The notes under the pieces: model-generated
Told to the model about the DNA's origin: nothing
The model's database searches: none
Seen by the model: only the letters and a program-made list of their open reading frames with translations
Shown: one piece after another, positions 1 through 7,771 of the stretch
How the letters are laid out: each line of letters starts with the position of its first letter
How positions within the stretch are numbered: the stretch's first letter is position 1
Translations under genes and position numbers: made by a program
DNA from: JBLIDK01 sp047632595
GTDB lineage: Bacteria; Bacteroidota; Bacteroidia; Sphingobacteriales; Sphingobacteriaceae
Reading direction: 5' to 3'
Length of the DNA stretch: 29,151 nucleotides
Assembly (NCBI GenBank): GCA_047632595.1
Contig: JBLIDK010000026.1
Coordinates: forward strand, 1 to 29,151

Positions 1-942
1 ATTGATTCACAGCAAATTAACTACGAGCAAAATTTCTTTGTCGTTGAAGGCAGCTTTGTAAAAGACGCAGAGGAAATCGCTATATTTTGTGGAGTAAAAA
101 AGAATGCAAAAAAGCAATTTAAAAGGAATAAAGTAAGCTATAAAAAACTTGCAGAGCATGTGGGAAAATTTCCACTAGTTTTAATTTCTCCGTACGATTC
201 TAACATCATTTTAGACGGAAGTGAGGACAGAAGAAAGTTTTTAGACGGAGTTTTAAGTCAAGTGGATTACAATTACCTTGAAAATTTAATGGCTTATAAT
301 AAAGTGTTGAAAAACAGAAACGCTTTATTGAAAAATAAGAATCCTGATAAAGATGTGCTTCAAATTTTTGATGAGCAGCTAGTTGAATTAGGCAAACTAA
401 TTTTTAAAAGAAGAACTTCCTTTATGGAGGAATTTCTGCCTGTATTTAGCGAGGTTTATAAGGTGTTGAGTGCTGAAAATGAAGAAGTAAGTTTGGAATA
501 CTCAAGTCAATTAATTGAATCTGATTTTGCTTCATTGTTATCAAAATCTTTGCAAAAGGATTTGATTTTAGAGCGAACGACAGTGGGAGTTCATAAAGAT
601 GACCTGCTATTCACCATAGCAGAACATCCATTAAAGAAGTTTGCGTCACAAGGACAGCAAAAAACATATTTGCATGCTTTAAAGCTAGCAGAGTTTCAAT
701 ATTTGAAAAAACATTGCAATAAAACACCATTGTTGTTATTGGATGATGTTTTTGATAAATTAGATAATCATAGAGTTTCGGCCTTAATGAAGCTGGTAAG
801 TGGGGAGGAATTTGGACAGATATTTGTGACTGATACAGATAGAAAAAAGCTCACTGAAGTATTTAAATCAATTGATGAAAAGATGAAACTTTTTGAAGTT
901 GAACAAGGAGAAGTTAAAGAAGTAATAAATGAAAAGAGGTAA
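1..942 (+). CDS. recF: DNA replication and repair protein RecF (5' end outside window)
   Basis: RecF is an SMC/ABC-type ATPase that helps load RecA at single-strand gaps. The frame is open from base 1, so the N-terminus with the Walker A loop lies upstream and only about the last 313 residues are here. A GTG at 160 is an internal codon, not the start: the residues before it (for example the KLAEHVGKFPLVLISPYD stretch) are continuous RecF sequence. Visible family marks are SPYDSNIILDGSEDRRKFLD near the start, the ABC signature-like SQGQQKTYLHALKLAEF, and the Walker B/D-loop LLLLDDVFDKLD near the C-terminus. The gene overlaps the following DUF721 gene by 14 bases, which suggests translational coupling. 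Nothing suggests damage. Confidence 0.95.
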   Translation: MDSQQINYEQNFFVVEGSFVKDAEEIAIFCGVKKNAKKQFKRNKVSYKKLAEHVGKFPLVLISPYDSNIILDGSEDRRKFLDGVLSQVDYNYLENLMAYNKVLKNRNALLKNKNPDKDVLQIFDEQLVELGKLIFKRRTSFMEEFLPVFSEVYKVLSAENEEVSLEYSSQLIESDFASLLSKSLQKDLILERTTVGVHKDDLLFTIAEHPLKKFASQGQQKTYLHALKLAEFQYLKKHCNKTPLLLLDDVFDKLDNHRVSALMKLVSGEEFGQIFVTDTDRKKLTEVFKSIDEKMKLFEVEQGEVKEVINEKR

Positions 943-1219
943 TACAAGCAGTTTAGGTTCAGCAATAAGCAACATGCTAGACACCTATCGATTGAAGCCA
1001 AAACTGGAAGAGTCGAAATTAATTACTTCATGGGAGGCAATTATGGGAAAAACCATAGCCAAACACACTAAGAAAGTTGAAGTGAGAAATAAGTGTTTGA
1101 TTTTATATTTAGACTCACCCGCCCTTAAACATGAACTTTCTATGTCTAAAGGAAAAATTGTAAAACTCCTTAATGATGAAATTTCAGAGAATTTTATTAA
1201 CGAAGTTAGAATATACTAA
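929..1219 (+). CDS. DUF721 / DciA-like protein
   Basis: Small basic protein of 96 residues that matches the DUF721 pattern: an N-terminal helix (GSAISNMLDTYRLKPKLEES), then TSWEAIMGKTIAKHTKKV, then the strand-rich LILYLDSPALKHELSM segment. DUF721 includes DciA, the helicase-loading factor that replaces DnaC in many bacteria, so a role at replication origins or forks is plausible. Its position overlapping the end of recF fits a replication/repair operon and is a common arrangement. The ATG at 929 lies within the recF coding end and is the only sensible start. The assignment to DUF721 is firm; the precise helicase-loader function is an inference from the family. Confidence 0.85.
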   Translation: MKRGNTSSLGSAISNMLDTYRLKPKLEESKLITSWEAIMGKTIAKHTKKVEVRNKCLILYLDSPALKHELSMSKGKIVKLLNDEISENFINEVRIY

Positions 1220-1259
1220 AAAGCTCGAATTACTGATAAATCAGTTAATTCGAGCTTTT
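1219..1259. terminator. Bidirectional intrinsic terminator between DUF721 gene and ndk
   Basis: Near-perfect inverted repeat: left arm AAAAGCTCGAATTACTGA (1219-1236), loop TAAA, right arm TCAGTTAATTCGAGCTTTT (1241-1259), with a single extra T in the right arm. A/T runs flank both sides, so it can end transcripts from recF-DUF721 on the plus strand and from ndk on the minus strand. Confidence 0.8.
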
Positions 1260-1277
1260 AAAAATGTTTATTGCTAA

Positions 1278-1697
1278 TTAAACTCTGTCTTCTTTTGAAA
1301 AGAAAAAGTCAGCTTCAATATTAGCGTTTTCGTCAGAATCAGAGCCGTGAACAGCATTTGCATCAATACTTTCAGCAAAATCTTTTCTAATAGTTCCTTC
1401 AGCAGCTTCTTTAGGATTTGTAGCTCCAATTAAGGTTCTAAAATCTTCAACAGCATTTTCTTTAGATAATGCCGCAGCGTAAATAGGTCCAGAAGACATA
1501 AACGAAACTAAATCGTTGTAAAAAGGTCTTTCTTTGTGAACGGCATAAAATTCTTTTGCTTGCGCTTCAGAAAGTTTAGTTAAACGTAAAGCGATTGGAG
1601 TAAATCCAGCTTTAATAAATCGGTCAATAATTGCACCTGCATATCCTTTTTTGACAGCATCAGGTTTGATCATTGTAAATGTTAATTGGCCAGCCAT
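1278..1697 (-). CDS. ndk: Nucleoside diphosphate kinase
   Basis: Transfers the gamma phosphate from ATP to nucleoside diphosphates through a phosphohistidine, balancing NTP and dNTP pools in the cytoplasm. The 139-residue length is normal. The N-terminus TFTMIKPDAVKKG is the family hallmark, and the active-site motif NAVHGSDS places the catalytic histidine at residue 117. The E-D-R C-terminal region after FFF is also typical. The gene is monocistronic, transcribed away from the nrnA-like operon, with its own TAnnTTTG promoter and a terminator shared with the convergent DUF721 gene. Confidence 0.97.
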   Translation of the reverse strand: MAGQLTFTMIKPDAVKKGYAGAIIDRFIKAGFTPIALRLTKLSEAQAKEFYAVHKERPFYNDLVSFMSSGPIYAAALSKENAVEDFRTLIGATNPKEAAEGTIRKDFAESIDANAVHGSDSDENANIEADFFFSKEDRV

Positions 1698-1720
1698 TGT
1701 GTATAAATTTTAATTTTGCG

Positions 1721-1751
1721 CAAAGGTATCAATAATGATAATGAATGACAA
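1721..1751 (-). promoter_or_regulatory. Bacteroidota-type promoter for ndk
   Basis: On the minus strand, TTG (1751-1749) is followed by 20 bases and then TACCTTTG (1728-1721), matching the Bacteroidota sigma-A consensus of a -33 TTG and a -7 TAnnTTTG. It lies 24 bases upstream of the ndk ATG, leaving a short leader. Confidence 0.75.
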
Positions 1752-1782
1752 CCAATTAGTAGGAGCAATTATAAACTAATTG

Positions 1783-1790
1783 TAGCTTTG
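1783..1790 (+). promoter_or_regulatory. Possible -7 element for the nrnA-like operon, giving a very short leader
   Basis: TAGCTTTG matches the TAnnTTTG -7 consensus exactly and ends only 6 bases before the ATG at 1797. If used, transcription would begin at or next to the start codon. The -33 side is weak: only TTA is seen, about 24 bases upstream. The match could be chance in AT-rich DNA. Confidence 0.45.
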
Positions 1791-1796
1791 AAGCAT

Positions 1797-2801
1797 ATGA
1801 TAAATACAATTGCCAATTTAAAACCTATTCTTTCTAAGCTTAAGAGGATAGTAATTGTTACCCACAAGAACCCAGATGGGGATGCTATTGGATCTTCATT
1901 GGGCTTAAAACATGTTTTGGCTACGCTTAATGCTGAAATTACTGTCGTTACTCCAAACGACTATCCTAAGTTTTTGAAATGGATGCCAAACGAATCTGAG
2001 ATTATCAAATTTGATACTCAAACTGATTTAGCAAAAGAAAAAGTTAAGGAAGCAGAGCTTATTTTTTGCCTAGACTTTAACACCTTAAAACGTATTGAAG
2101 ATTTAGGATTAGAAGTAGAAAAAAGTCAAGCTCAAAAAGTGCTTATTGATCATCACCCTGGTCCTGATGATTTTTATGATTATGCCCTACACACTATAAA
2201 AGCTAGTAGTACTTGTGAGCTAATTGTAACTTTTTCTAAGGAAATGGGATTTGATATTTCAAGTAATGCAGCCAGCTGCTTGTATACTGGTTTTGTAACT
2301 GATACTGGGTCTTTCCGTTTTTCAATGAATCCAAAAGTTCATGAATATGCTGGTTTACTTCTTGAAAAAGGGGCAGAGATTGACGTGATTAATAATCAGA
2401 TTTTTGAAAGTAATAACAAAAATCGGCTAAGCATATTGGGTAAGGTATTAAGCACTAACAATATTTTTATTTGTGACGATAAAGCATCAATTATGTTCTT
2501 AACTGAAAAGGACGTGGAAGAATTAGATATCCAGGCTGGAGATTCGGAAGGAATTGTTAATTATCCATTATCTGTTAAAACATGCAGATTATCTGTTTTA
2601 GTTAGTACAAGAAATGGTGAAGTAAGGATGTCATTTAGGTCAAAATACAATATTCCAGCAAATCGTTTTGCAAGAGAGTATTTTTCTGGCGGTGGTCATT
2701 TGAATGCCGCAGGAGGCACTTACTCAGGTTCTGTTATGGAAACCGTAGAACGGGTTAAGGAAGTCGTAAAAGAAAACGAAAGTTGGTTGGATGAGATTTA
2801 A
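1797..2801 (+). CDS. DHH/DHHA1 phosphoesterase, NrnA-like (nanoRNase / pAp phosphatase)
   Basis: Probable cytoplasmic bifunctional oligoribonuclease and 3'-phosphoadenosine-5'-phosphate phosphatase. The DHH-family motifs are all present: VTHKNPDGDAIGSSLG (motif I), LDFNTLKR (motif II), LIDHHPGPDDF (the DHH motif), YTGFVTDTGSFRF (motif IV), and the DHHA1 RNA-binding glycine motif FSGGGHLNAAGG near residue 300. The chosen start is the ATG at 1797; a TTG nine bases upstream overlaps a -7-like promoter element and is less likely. At 334 residues the length is normal for NrnA. The gene overlaps the next by 11 bases and heads a tightly packed four-gene operon. NrnA-type function is known for the family; exact substrate preference is inferred. 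Confidence 0.9.
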   Translation: MINTIANLKPILSKLKRIVIVTHKNPDGDAIGSSLGLKHVLATLNAEITVVTPNDYPKFLKWMPNESEIIKFDTQTDLAKEKVKEAELIFCLDFNTLKRIEDLGLEVEKSQAQKVLIDHHPGPDDFYDYALHTIKASSTCELIVTFSKEMGFDISSNAASCLYTGFVTDTGSFRFSMNPKVHEYAGLLLEKGAEIDVINNQIFESNNKNRLSILGKVLSTNNIFICDDKASIMFLTEKDVEELDIQAGDSEGIVNYPLSVKTCRLSVLVSTRNGEVRMSFRSKYNIPANRFAREYFSGGGHLNAAGGTYSGSVMETVERVKEVVKENESWLDEI

Positions 2802-3636
2802 ATATTTACTTTTTCTTTCCATATTAATGGTAGCCTGCTCTAAATCTCCCGAAGGTTTTGTAGAAAGAGACGGTTTACTGATTAACATGCATAAAAATGC
2901 TGAAGGCAAGCCTATTACAGTAGGAGAATATGCCAAATTTAACATGAGCTATTCTATAAACGATAGCATACTATTTAACACTTACAAAAATGGAGATACG
3001 GCAAATATCAGAATACAAGAGCCTGTTTTTGAAGGTGATTTGTTTCAAGCATTTTTGATTTTAAGTAAAGGAGATAGCGCCACATTTATTGTGCCAGCAA
3101 AAGCAAACTATCAAACATTTTTTAATTCGAAACCACCCAGTTTTATAAAGGATACTGATCAATTATTGGTAACAGTTAAACTTGAAGGTGTTCTTAACGC
3201 TGAGCAAATGACAGTGGAATTGGGTAGAATTTCTGAATTAAATAGAATTAAAGAAGATGAGTATATTCAAGAGTTTATAGAATCTAGTCCCTATTCATTT
3301 GTCAATTTAAACAATGGCTTAAAGATTTATATGGAACATAAAGGGGGTGGCGATACTATTTTTCCCGGAATGAAATTAAAAGCTCATACAATTGGAAAGT
3401 ATTTAAATGGAGACGTTTTTTATTCCTCGCTTGATTCAGGTGAACCCATAGATTTTTTTTTTGGAAATGGCGAAGTAATAAGAGGAGTTGAAGAGGGGAT
3501 AAATGGAAAGACAATTGGTTCCATAGTTCACTTAGTTATTCCATCTTATTTGGCTTACGGTCATACTGGAAAGGGTAAAATAGCACCTTATACCCCTCTT
3601 TATTTTAAACTAGAAATACTTGCCGATGTTCATTGA
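2791..3636 (+). CDS. FKBP-type peptidyl-prolyl isomerase lipoprotein with two FKBP-like regions (GldI-like)
   Basis: The N-terminus KYLLFLSILMVACSK is a lipoprotein signal with the lipidated cysteine at residue 16, so the product is probably anchored in the envelope. Two FKBP-like segments follow. The first (about residues 40-140, with INDSILFNTYKNGDTANIRI and KGDSATFIVPA) is diverged. The second (about 175-279) is more canonical, with DVFYSSLDSGEPIDFFFGNG, VIRGVEEGINGK, SIVHLVIPSYLAYGHTG and the closing PYTPLYFKLEIL. It probably folds or stabilises exported proteins. Flavobacterial GldI, a gliding/T9SS-associated lipoprotein, belongs to the same FKBP lipoprotein group, but this protein is longer and orthology is only suggested. 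It overlaps both neighbours by 11 bases. Confidence 0.85.
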   Translation: MRFKYLLFLSILMVACSKSPEGFVERDGLLINMHKNAEGKPITVGEYAKFNMSYSINDSILFNTYKNGDTANIRIQEPVFEGDLFQAFLILSKGDSATFIVPAKANYQTFFNSKPPSFIKDTDQLLVTVKLEGVLNAEQMTVELGRISELNRIKEDEYIQEFIESSPYSFVNLNNGLKIYMEHKGGGDTIFPGMKLKAHTIGKYLNGDVFYSSLDSGEPIDFFFGNGEVIRGVEEGINGKTIGSIVHLVIPSYLAYGHTGKGKIAPYTPLYFKLEILADVH

Positions 3637-4390
3637 TAGTCACGCTCATTTATACGCCAAAGAATTTGATATGGACCGCTTAGAAATGGTTAATCGAGCC
3701 TTGGCTGTGGGGGTAAATAAACTGTTATTGCCAAATATTGACGAAGAAAGCATTAGTTCAATGCACGATTTGTGCAATAAGTACCCAAAAAACTGTTTTG
3801 CAATGATGGGGCTTCACCCATGTTCGGTTACCAAAGATTTTACTAATCAATTAGCAGAAATTCATAAGCATCTTGATGCTTCAAAACATTGCGGTGTGGG
3901 TGAAATCGGTATTGATCTTTATTGGGATAAATCATTAATTGAAGAACAAAAAGCTGCTTTTTCAATGCAAATTGAATGGGCAAAGGAATTAGAATTGCCA
4001 ATTGCTATACACACTCGTGATAGCTTTAACGAGACTTTGGAAATAGTTCATAAATTAAATTCGGATAAACTAACTGGGGTATTTCATTGCTTTGGTGGAA
4101 CTACTGCTGAAGGATTTAAAGTAATTGACGAGGGATTTATGCTTGGAATTGGCGGGGTTCTTACGTTCAAAAATTCAACATTACGTGATGAATTGAAGGA
4201 TATTCCACTTGAATATTTAATTTTAGAAACTGATGCACCTTATTTAACTCCTGCGCCATTTAGAGGTAAAAGAAACGAGAGTTCATACATCCCCATTATT
4301 GCTGAAGAGCTTGCGAAAGCAAAAGGAATCACAGTTGAAGAAGTAGCAGAAGTTACTACACAGAACGCACAAAAATTATTCAATGTCTAA
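3626..4390 (+). CDS. TatD family metal-dependent deoxyribonuclease
   Basis: TatD-type TIM-barrel hydrolase, a metal-dependent 3'-5' exonuclease family acting on DNA. Metal ligands are visible in order: MFIDSHAHLY (the HxH pair), GVGEIGIDLYWD (glutamate), AIHTRDSFNETL (histidine), GVFHCFGGT (histidine) and ILETDAPYLTPAPFRGKRN (aspartate). The ATG at 3626 begins directly with the conserved FIDSHAHL strand and gives a 254-residue protein, normal for the family; a TTG two codons upstream is possible but unneeded. The gene overlaps the FKBP gene by 11 bases and the asparaginase gene by 8. Confidence 0.93.
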   Translation: MFIDSHAHLYAKEFDMDRLEMVNRALAVGVNKLLLPNIDEESISSMHDLCNKYPKNCFAMMGLHPCSVTKDFTNQLAEIHKHLDASKHCGVGEIGIDLYWDKSLIEEQKAAFSMQIEWAKELELPIAIHTRDSFNETLEIVHKLNSDKLTGVFHCFGGTTAEGFKVIDEGFMLGIGGVLTFKNSTLRDELKDIPLEYLILETDAPYLTPAPFRGKRNESSYIPIIAEELAKAKGITVEEVAEVTTQNAQKLFNV

Positions 4391-5414
4391 AAAAACATCC
4401 ATACTAGTTATATATACAGGCGGAACTATTGGAATGGTTCAAGACTTAGATACTGGAGCATTAAGTCCTCTAAACTTCATAAAAATTACAGAGCAAATTC
4501 CTGAATTGGAGCGATTCAATTACAATATTCATGTCGAGTCGTTTTCTGAAATTGTAGATAGTACAAACATGAAACCAAGACATTGGATTAGAATGGCAAA
4601 GTTTATTGGTGACAATTATGAAAAGTATGATGGTTTTGTGATTCTTCATGGCACCGATACGATGGCTTACACAGCTTCTGCCATTAGTTTTTTGTTAAAT
4701 AACTTAGCCAAACCAGTAATCCTTACAGGATCTCAGTTGCCTATTGGTGAAATAAGAACGGATGCGAAGGAAAATTTAATTACTGCCATTGAAATTGCAG
4801 CACAAAAGGTAAATGGGCGAGCACGAGTACCAGAAGTAGCAATTTATTTTGATTACCATTTAATGCGTGGCAATAGGTCAAGTAAGTTTAACTCGGCCAA
4901 ATTCGAAGCTTTTGCCACAACCGACTATCCATTGCTAGGTGAAGCGGGAACAAGCATTGTATTTGAAGATCGAAATATAAGACAAGTAGACTCAAAACCA
5001 TTTAGTGTATTCCAAAATTTAAATACAAATGTTGGAGCTTTAATGCTTTACCCTGGAATTCCAAAACACCATATACAGGCAATGCTTAACGATAAGTATT
5101 TAGAAGCTGTTGTAATGTTAACCTACGGTTCTGGAAATGCTCCTACAGATAAATGGTTTTTAGATGAACTTCAAGCTTCAATTAAAAGAGGGACCATATT
5201 AGTAAACATAACTCAATGCCAAGGAGGTACTGTAGACATGGGACGTTATGAAACGAGCAAACACTTAAAAGAAATGGGTGTGATAACTGGTTGGGATATG
5301 ACTTTTGAGGCTGCAACAACAAAATTAATGTACTTATTGGCAGAAGAACCTAATCGAGATAAGGTAAGGGCATTAATTCCTAAAGATTTACGTGGAGAAT
5401 TAACTGAGAAATAA
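4383..5414 (+). CDS. ansA: Type I (cytoplasmic) L-asparaginase
   Basis: Hydrolyses L-asparagine to aspartate and ammonia. The two catalytic threonine motifs are present: VIYTGGTIGM at the N-terminus and ILHGTDTMAYTASA near residue 90, followed by the lysine region RTDAKENLITA. No signal peptide is present and the 343-residue length fits the cytoplasmic AnsA type rather than the periplasmic type II enzymes. It is the last gene of the overlapping operon that starts with the nrnA-like gene, with an 8-base overlap upstream. No clear terminator follows; the downstream DNA is a degraded gene on the opposite strand whose original stop lies immediately after this one. Confidence 0.93.
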   Translation: MSKKTSILVIYTGGTIGMVQDLDTGALSPLNFIKITEQIPELERFNYNIHVESFSEIVDSTNMKPRHWIRMAKFIGDNYEKYDGFVILHGTDTMAYTASAISFLLNNLAKPVILTGSQLPIGEIRTDAKENLITAIEIAAQKVNGRARVPEVAIYFDYHLMRGNRSSKFNSAKFEAFATTDYPLLGEAGTSIVFEDRNIRQVDSKPFSVFQNLNTNVGALMLYPGIPKHHIQAMLNDKYLEAVVMLTYGSGNAPTDKWFLDELQASIKRGTILVNITQCQGGTVDMGRYETSKHLKEMGVITGWDMTFEAATTKLMYLLAEEPNRDKVRALIPKDLRGELTEK

Positions 5415-6353
5415 TTACTTCATTAACTCATCTATCGCTTCAATTATTTAAGTACATGAAACTGCAGTGGGTGCATTGTATTCATGATGACCTGAATTAG
5501 GAACAATCACATGTCTTGCATAATCGTCCAGCTCAAAAGCCTTTTTGACATAATCATCGTCCAAATAATGAGGAATAATTTTATCCTCATCACCAGTAAT
5601 TAAAATAACTGGGGTGCTTAAAGGAAGTAGATTAAAAGGGTCTCCTTCCGAATATCGTTCTGGTTTTTCTTGAAAAGTGTCACCCATTAATTCCTTTACA
5701 CTAGGAAGTCCGCAAGTGCTCTCATCAATTTTGCCAAATGCTGTTACTGCCCCAAAACCAAGTACTACGCTTATTTTGGTTGGTAGAGAAGTGTAAAGCA
5801 ACATGGAGCTATTCAACTTGTGTCTAGCAGCTAGCCAAAGTGCTAGGTGTCCACTGGCTGAATGATCATAAGTAATAAAATGAGAAGTGTCTAGATTGTA
5901 TTTTAGTGAGTTTTAAAAATAAAGTCGGTGGCATTGGTAACATCATTAAAAGTTTCTGGCCAACCGCCACCTTCCAAATCATAGGTACGATATTCAATAT
6001 TCCAAGTTGCATACCCCATATTGGTAAAGGCACCTGCAATTGCTTCTGTATTTTTTAAATGAGGCATAAGGCGAATACCAGCAGCCTCCATGAATTACGA
6101 TTATTAATTTATGTGGACCATGAGTATTAGTTAGTCATAGTTTTCCAAACTGCATTTTATTTTCGCCATACTTTAATTCAAAATCGGTCGTTTTACTGTA
6201 TAATTTGTCCACATCAGAAGGTTCTAAGCGCTGCGAAAAGCTCGAATTAATTGAAAGAATAAAGAAGTAAGATGTTAGAATTAATGCGAAATTCACTTTC
6301 AATATTGTTTTTAATGAATGATTTTTGGTAAAATCGACAAGAGAAAGTTTCAA
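5415..6353 (-). pseudogene. Decayed secreted alpha/beta hydrolase (esterase/lipase-like)
   Basis: Read on the minus strand, pieces of one alpha/beta-hydrolase of about 310 residues appear in order. They are a hydrophobic signal-like N-terminus ending SINSSFSQ; the oxyanion motif IVIHGGCW (about 6078-6101); AFTNMGYATWNIEYRTYD; a nucleophile elbow; the aspartate region ITGDEDKIIP; and the histidine region SGHHEYNAP. At least four lesions break it: a TGA at 6135-6137, a shift at an A-run near 6051-6056, a second shift near 5903-5920, and a TAA at 5448-5450, after which ten in-frame codons lead to the probable original stop at 5415-5417. The elbow reads DHSASG instead of the usual GHSAGG. The N-terminal frame opens only with TTG, so the original start may also be lost. 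Confidence 0.88.
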
Positions 6354-6425
6354 TTATGAAATTTTTTTTCAGAAAACTTTCGCTAGTAGCTGCAATTTAT
6401 TTATTTTGCGCATCCTTAGCGTACC

Positions 6426-6512
6426 GGAGAGGTGCTAGAGTGGACGAACAGGCTACCTTGGAAAGGTAGTGTACTCGCAAGGGTACCGAGGGTTCGAATC
6501 CCTCCCTCTCCG
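6426..6512 (+). tRNA. tRNA-Ser (anticodon GGA)
   Basis: An 87-base class II tRNA. The acceptor arms GGAGAGG (6426-6432) and CCTCTCC (6505-6511) pair fully, with discriminator G at 6512. The anticodon stem CTACC/GGTAG encloses the loop TTGGAAA, giving anticodon GGA for UCC/UCU serine codons. A long variable arm (around GTACTCGCAAGGGTAC) and the T loop GGTTCGAATCC are present. Serine identity is consistent with the long variable arm. A full 3' CCA is not encoded. Confidence 0.95.
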
Positions 6513-6528
6513 CATTTCGCGGTTTTTT
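6510..6528 (+). terminator. Possible short terminator at the tRNA 3' end
   Basis: CCGC, loop ATTTC, GCGG, then six T residues (6523-6528). The stem is only four base pairs and shares bases with the tRNA acceptor end, so it is a weak candidate. Confidence 0.3.
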
Positions 6529-6613
6529 GGCCAAGAAATATGAGGAGAGGGTAATTATCCTTAACATTGTAAAATATTATTTTAAACATTAAAGAGAAAT
6601 CTCAATCAAATCG

Positions 6614-7408
6614 ATGAAAAAGTTAATCCTTTCGTTCGTAATAATGCTAGTAACAGCATTCGCAACTACAAATATTGTAGCTCAAAACGACAGCAGTACA
6701 GCTGCTACAGAACAACAAGTAACTACAGAAATGCAAGATGAGCCAGAAGCAGTAGCTGAAGTGGCAGAATCTCGTGGTTTTCACCAAGTAGTTAAAGAAA
6801 AATTTATTGAAGGTGGGTGGCAGTTTATGCTTATTGTACTTATTTGTTTGATCTTAGGATTAGCAATTGCAATTGAACGTATTATTGTTCTAAACCTTGC
6901 AACGGTGAATACCGATAAGCTTATCGAGCAAATCGAATCAGCCCTTAATAATGGCGGAATAGATGCTGCTAAGGAAGTTTGTCGCTCTACAAGAGGACCA
7001 GTTGCAAGTATATTCTACCAAGGTCTTGAAAGATCTTCTGAAGGTGTAGATATCGTTGAAAAATCTATTATTTCGTACGGTTCAGTTCAAATGGGACTTT
7101 TAGAAAAAGGATTAGTTTGGTTATCACTATTTATTTCTCTTGCACCGATGTTAGGTTTCATGGGAACGGTAATAGGTATGATTGAAGCATTTGATGCAAT
7201 TCAAGCTGCAGGTGATATTCAACCGTCGCTAGTTGCAGGTGGAATTAAAGTAGCACTACTAACTACAGTAGCTGGACTAATCGTTGCAGTGATTCTACAA
7301 ATTTTTTATAATTACATAGTGTCTAAAATTGATAGTATTGTAAACAGTATGGAAGATGCTAGTATTTCATTAGTAGACATACTTGTAAAGAATAAAATTG
7401 TTAATTAA
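6614..7408 (+). CDS. exbB: MotA/TolQ/ExbB-family proton channel protein
   Basis: Inner-membrane channel subunit that uses the proton gradient to energise an outer-membrane process, usually TonB-dependent transport. The N-terminus (KKLILSFVIMLVTAFATT, then AQNDSS) looks like a cleavable signal or extra membrane segment, followed by an acidic linker rich in E and Q. Three transmembrane helices follow at about 69-92, 167-190 and 208-234. The last two carry the family signatures LAPMLGFMGTVIGMIEAFDA and VAGGIKVALLTTVAGLIVA. It is first in a four-gene operon with two ExbD genes. No TonB gene is in the window, so the partner is encoded elsewhere. Confidence 0.92.
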   Translation: MKKLILSFVIMLVTAFATTNIVAQNDSSTAATEQQVTTEMQDEPEAVAEVAESRGFHQVVKEKFIEGGWQFMLIVLICLILGLAIAIERIIVLNLATVNTDKLIEQIESALNNGGIDAAKEVCRSTRGPVASIFYQGLERSSEGVDIVEKSIISYGSVQMGLLEKGLVWLSLFISLAPMLGFMGTVIGMIEAFDAIQAAGDIQPSLVAGGIKVALLTTVAGLIVAVILQIFYNYIVSKIDSIVNSMEDASISLVDILVKNKIVN

Positions 7409-7418
7409 TTCCATTTAA

Positions 7419-7425
7419 AAGGAGG
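7419..7425 (+). promoter_or_regulatory. Strong Shine-Dalgarno sequence before the small membrane protein
   Basis: AAGGAGG lies 5 bases before the ATG at 7431. This is notable because Bacteroidota genes generally lack Shine-Dalgarno sequences, and most genes in this window show none. Confidence 0.6.
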
Positions 7426-7430
7426 AAAAT

Positions 7431-7769
7431 ATGGATGGTGTAGGTACTATCGTAAATATTGGGTTAATCTTAACTTACATCCTATTTATAGGAGCAGTTT
7501 TGGTTACCCTTGGGTCAGCAGTTTATTACATCATTACTCACCCTGAAAAGGCAAAAGGAGTATTGATTGGAGTGGGCGGAATAACATTAATCCTTTTATT
7601 AGGATTCTTATTCTCTGGCAGTGAAGTAACACAAGTTTATGCAGATAAAGGTGTGACAAGTGGAACAAGTTCTAAGTTCATTGGAGGTATAATTATTTCC
7701 ATGTATATCTTGGGTCTAGTAGCAGTTGTTTCAATTATTTATTCTGAGGTAATTCGAATAATCAAATAA
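7431..7769 (+). CDS. Small three-helix membrane protein of the ExbB/ExbD operon (unknown function)
   Basis: A 112-residue, highly hydrophobic protein with three predicted membrane helices: about residues 8-34 (GLILTYILFIGAVLVTLGSA), 43-61 (VLIGVGGITLILLLGFLFSG) and 84-108 (GGIIISMYILGLVAVVSIIY). A short polar segment with SEVTQVYADKGVTSGTSS separates helices 2 and 3. I do not recognise a named family. Its place between exbB and the first exbD, with 2 bases to the latter and a strong Shine-Dalgarno of its own, argues that it is a structural or assembly part of the same proton-channel complex. That role is inferred from context only. Confidence 0.8.
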   Translation: MDGVGTIVNIGLILTYILFIGAVLVTLGSAVYYIITHPEKAKGVLIGVGGITLILLLGFLFSGSEVTQVYADKGVTSGTSSKFIGGIIISMYILGLVAVVSIIYSEVIRIIK

Positions 7770-7771
7770 CA

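Noticed and set aside
6426..6512. tRNA-Ser as an integration site for a mobile element
   Set aside because: No direct repeat of the tRNA 3' end, integrase gene or cargo was seen on either side; the adjacent decayed hydrolase is not by itself evidence of an island.
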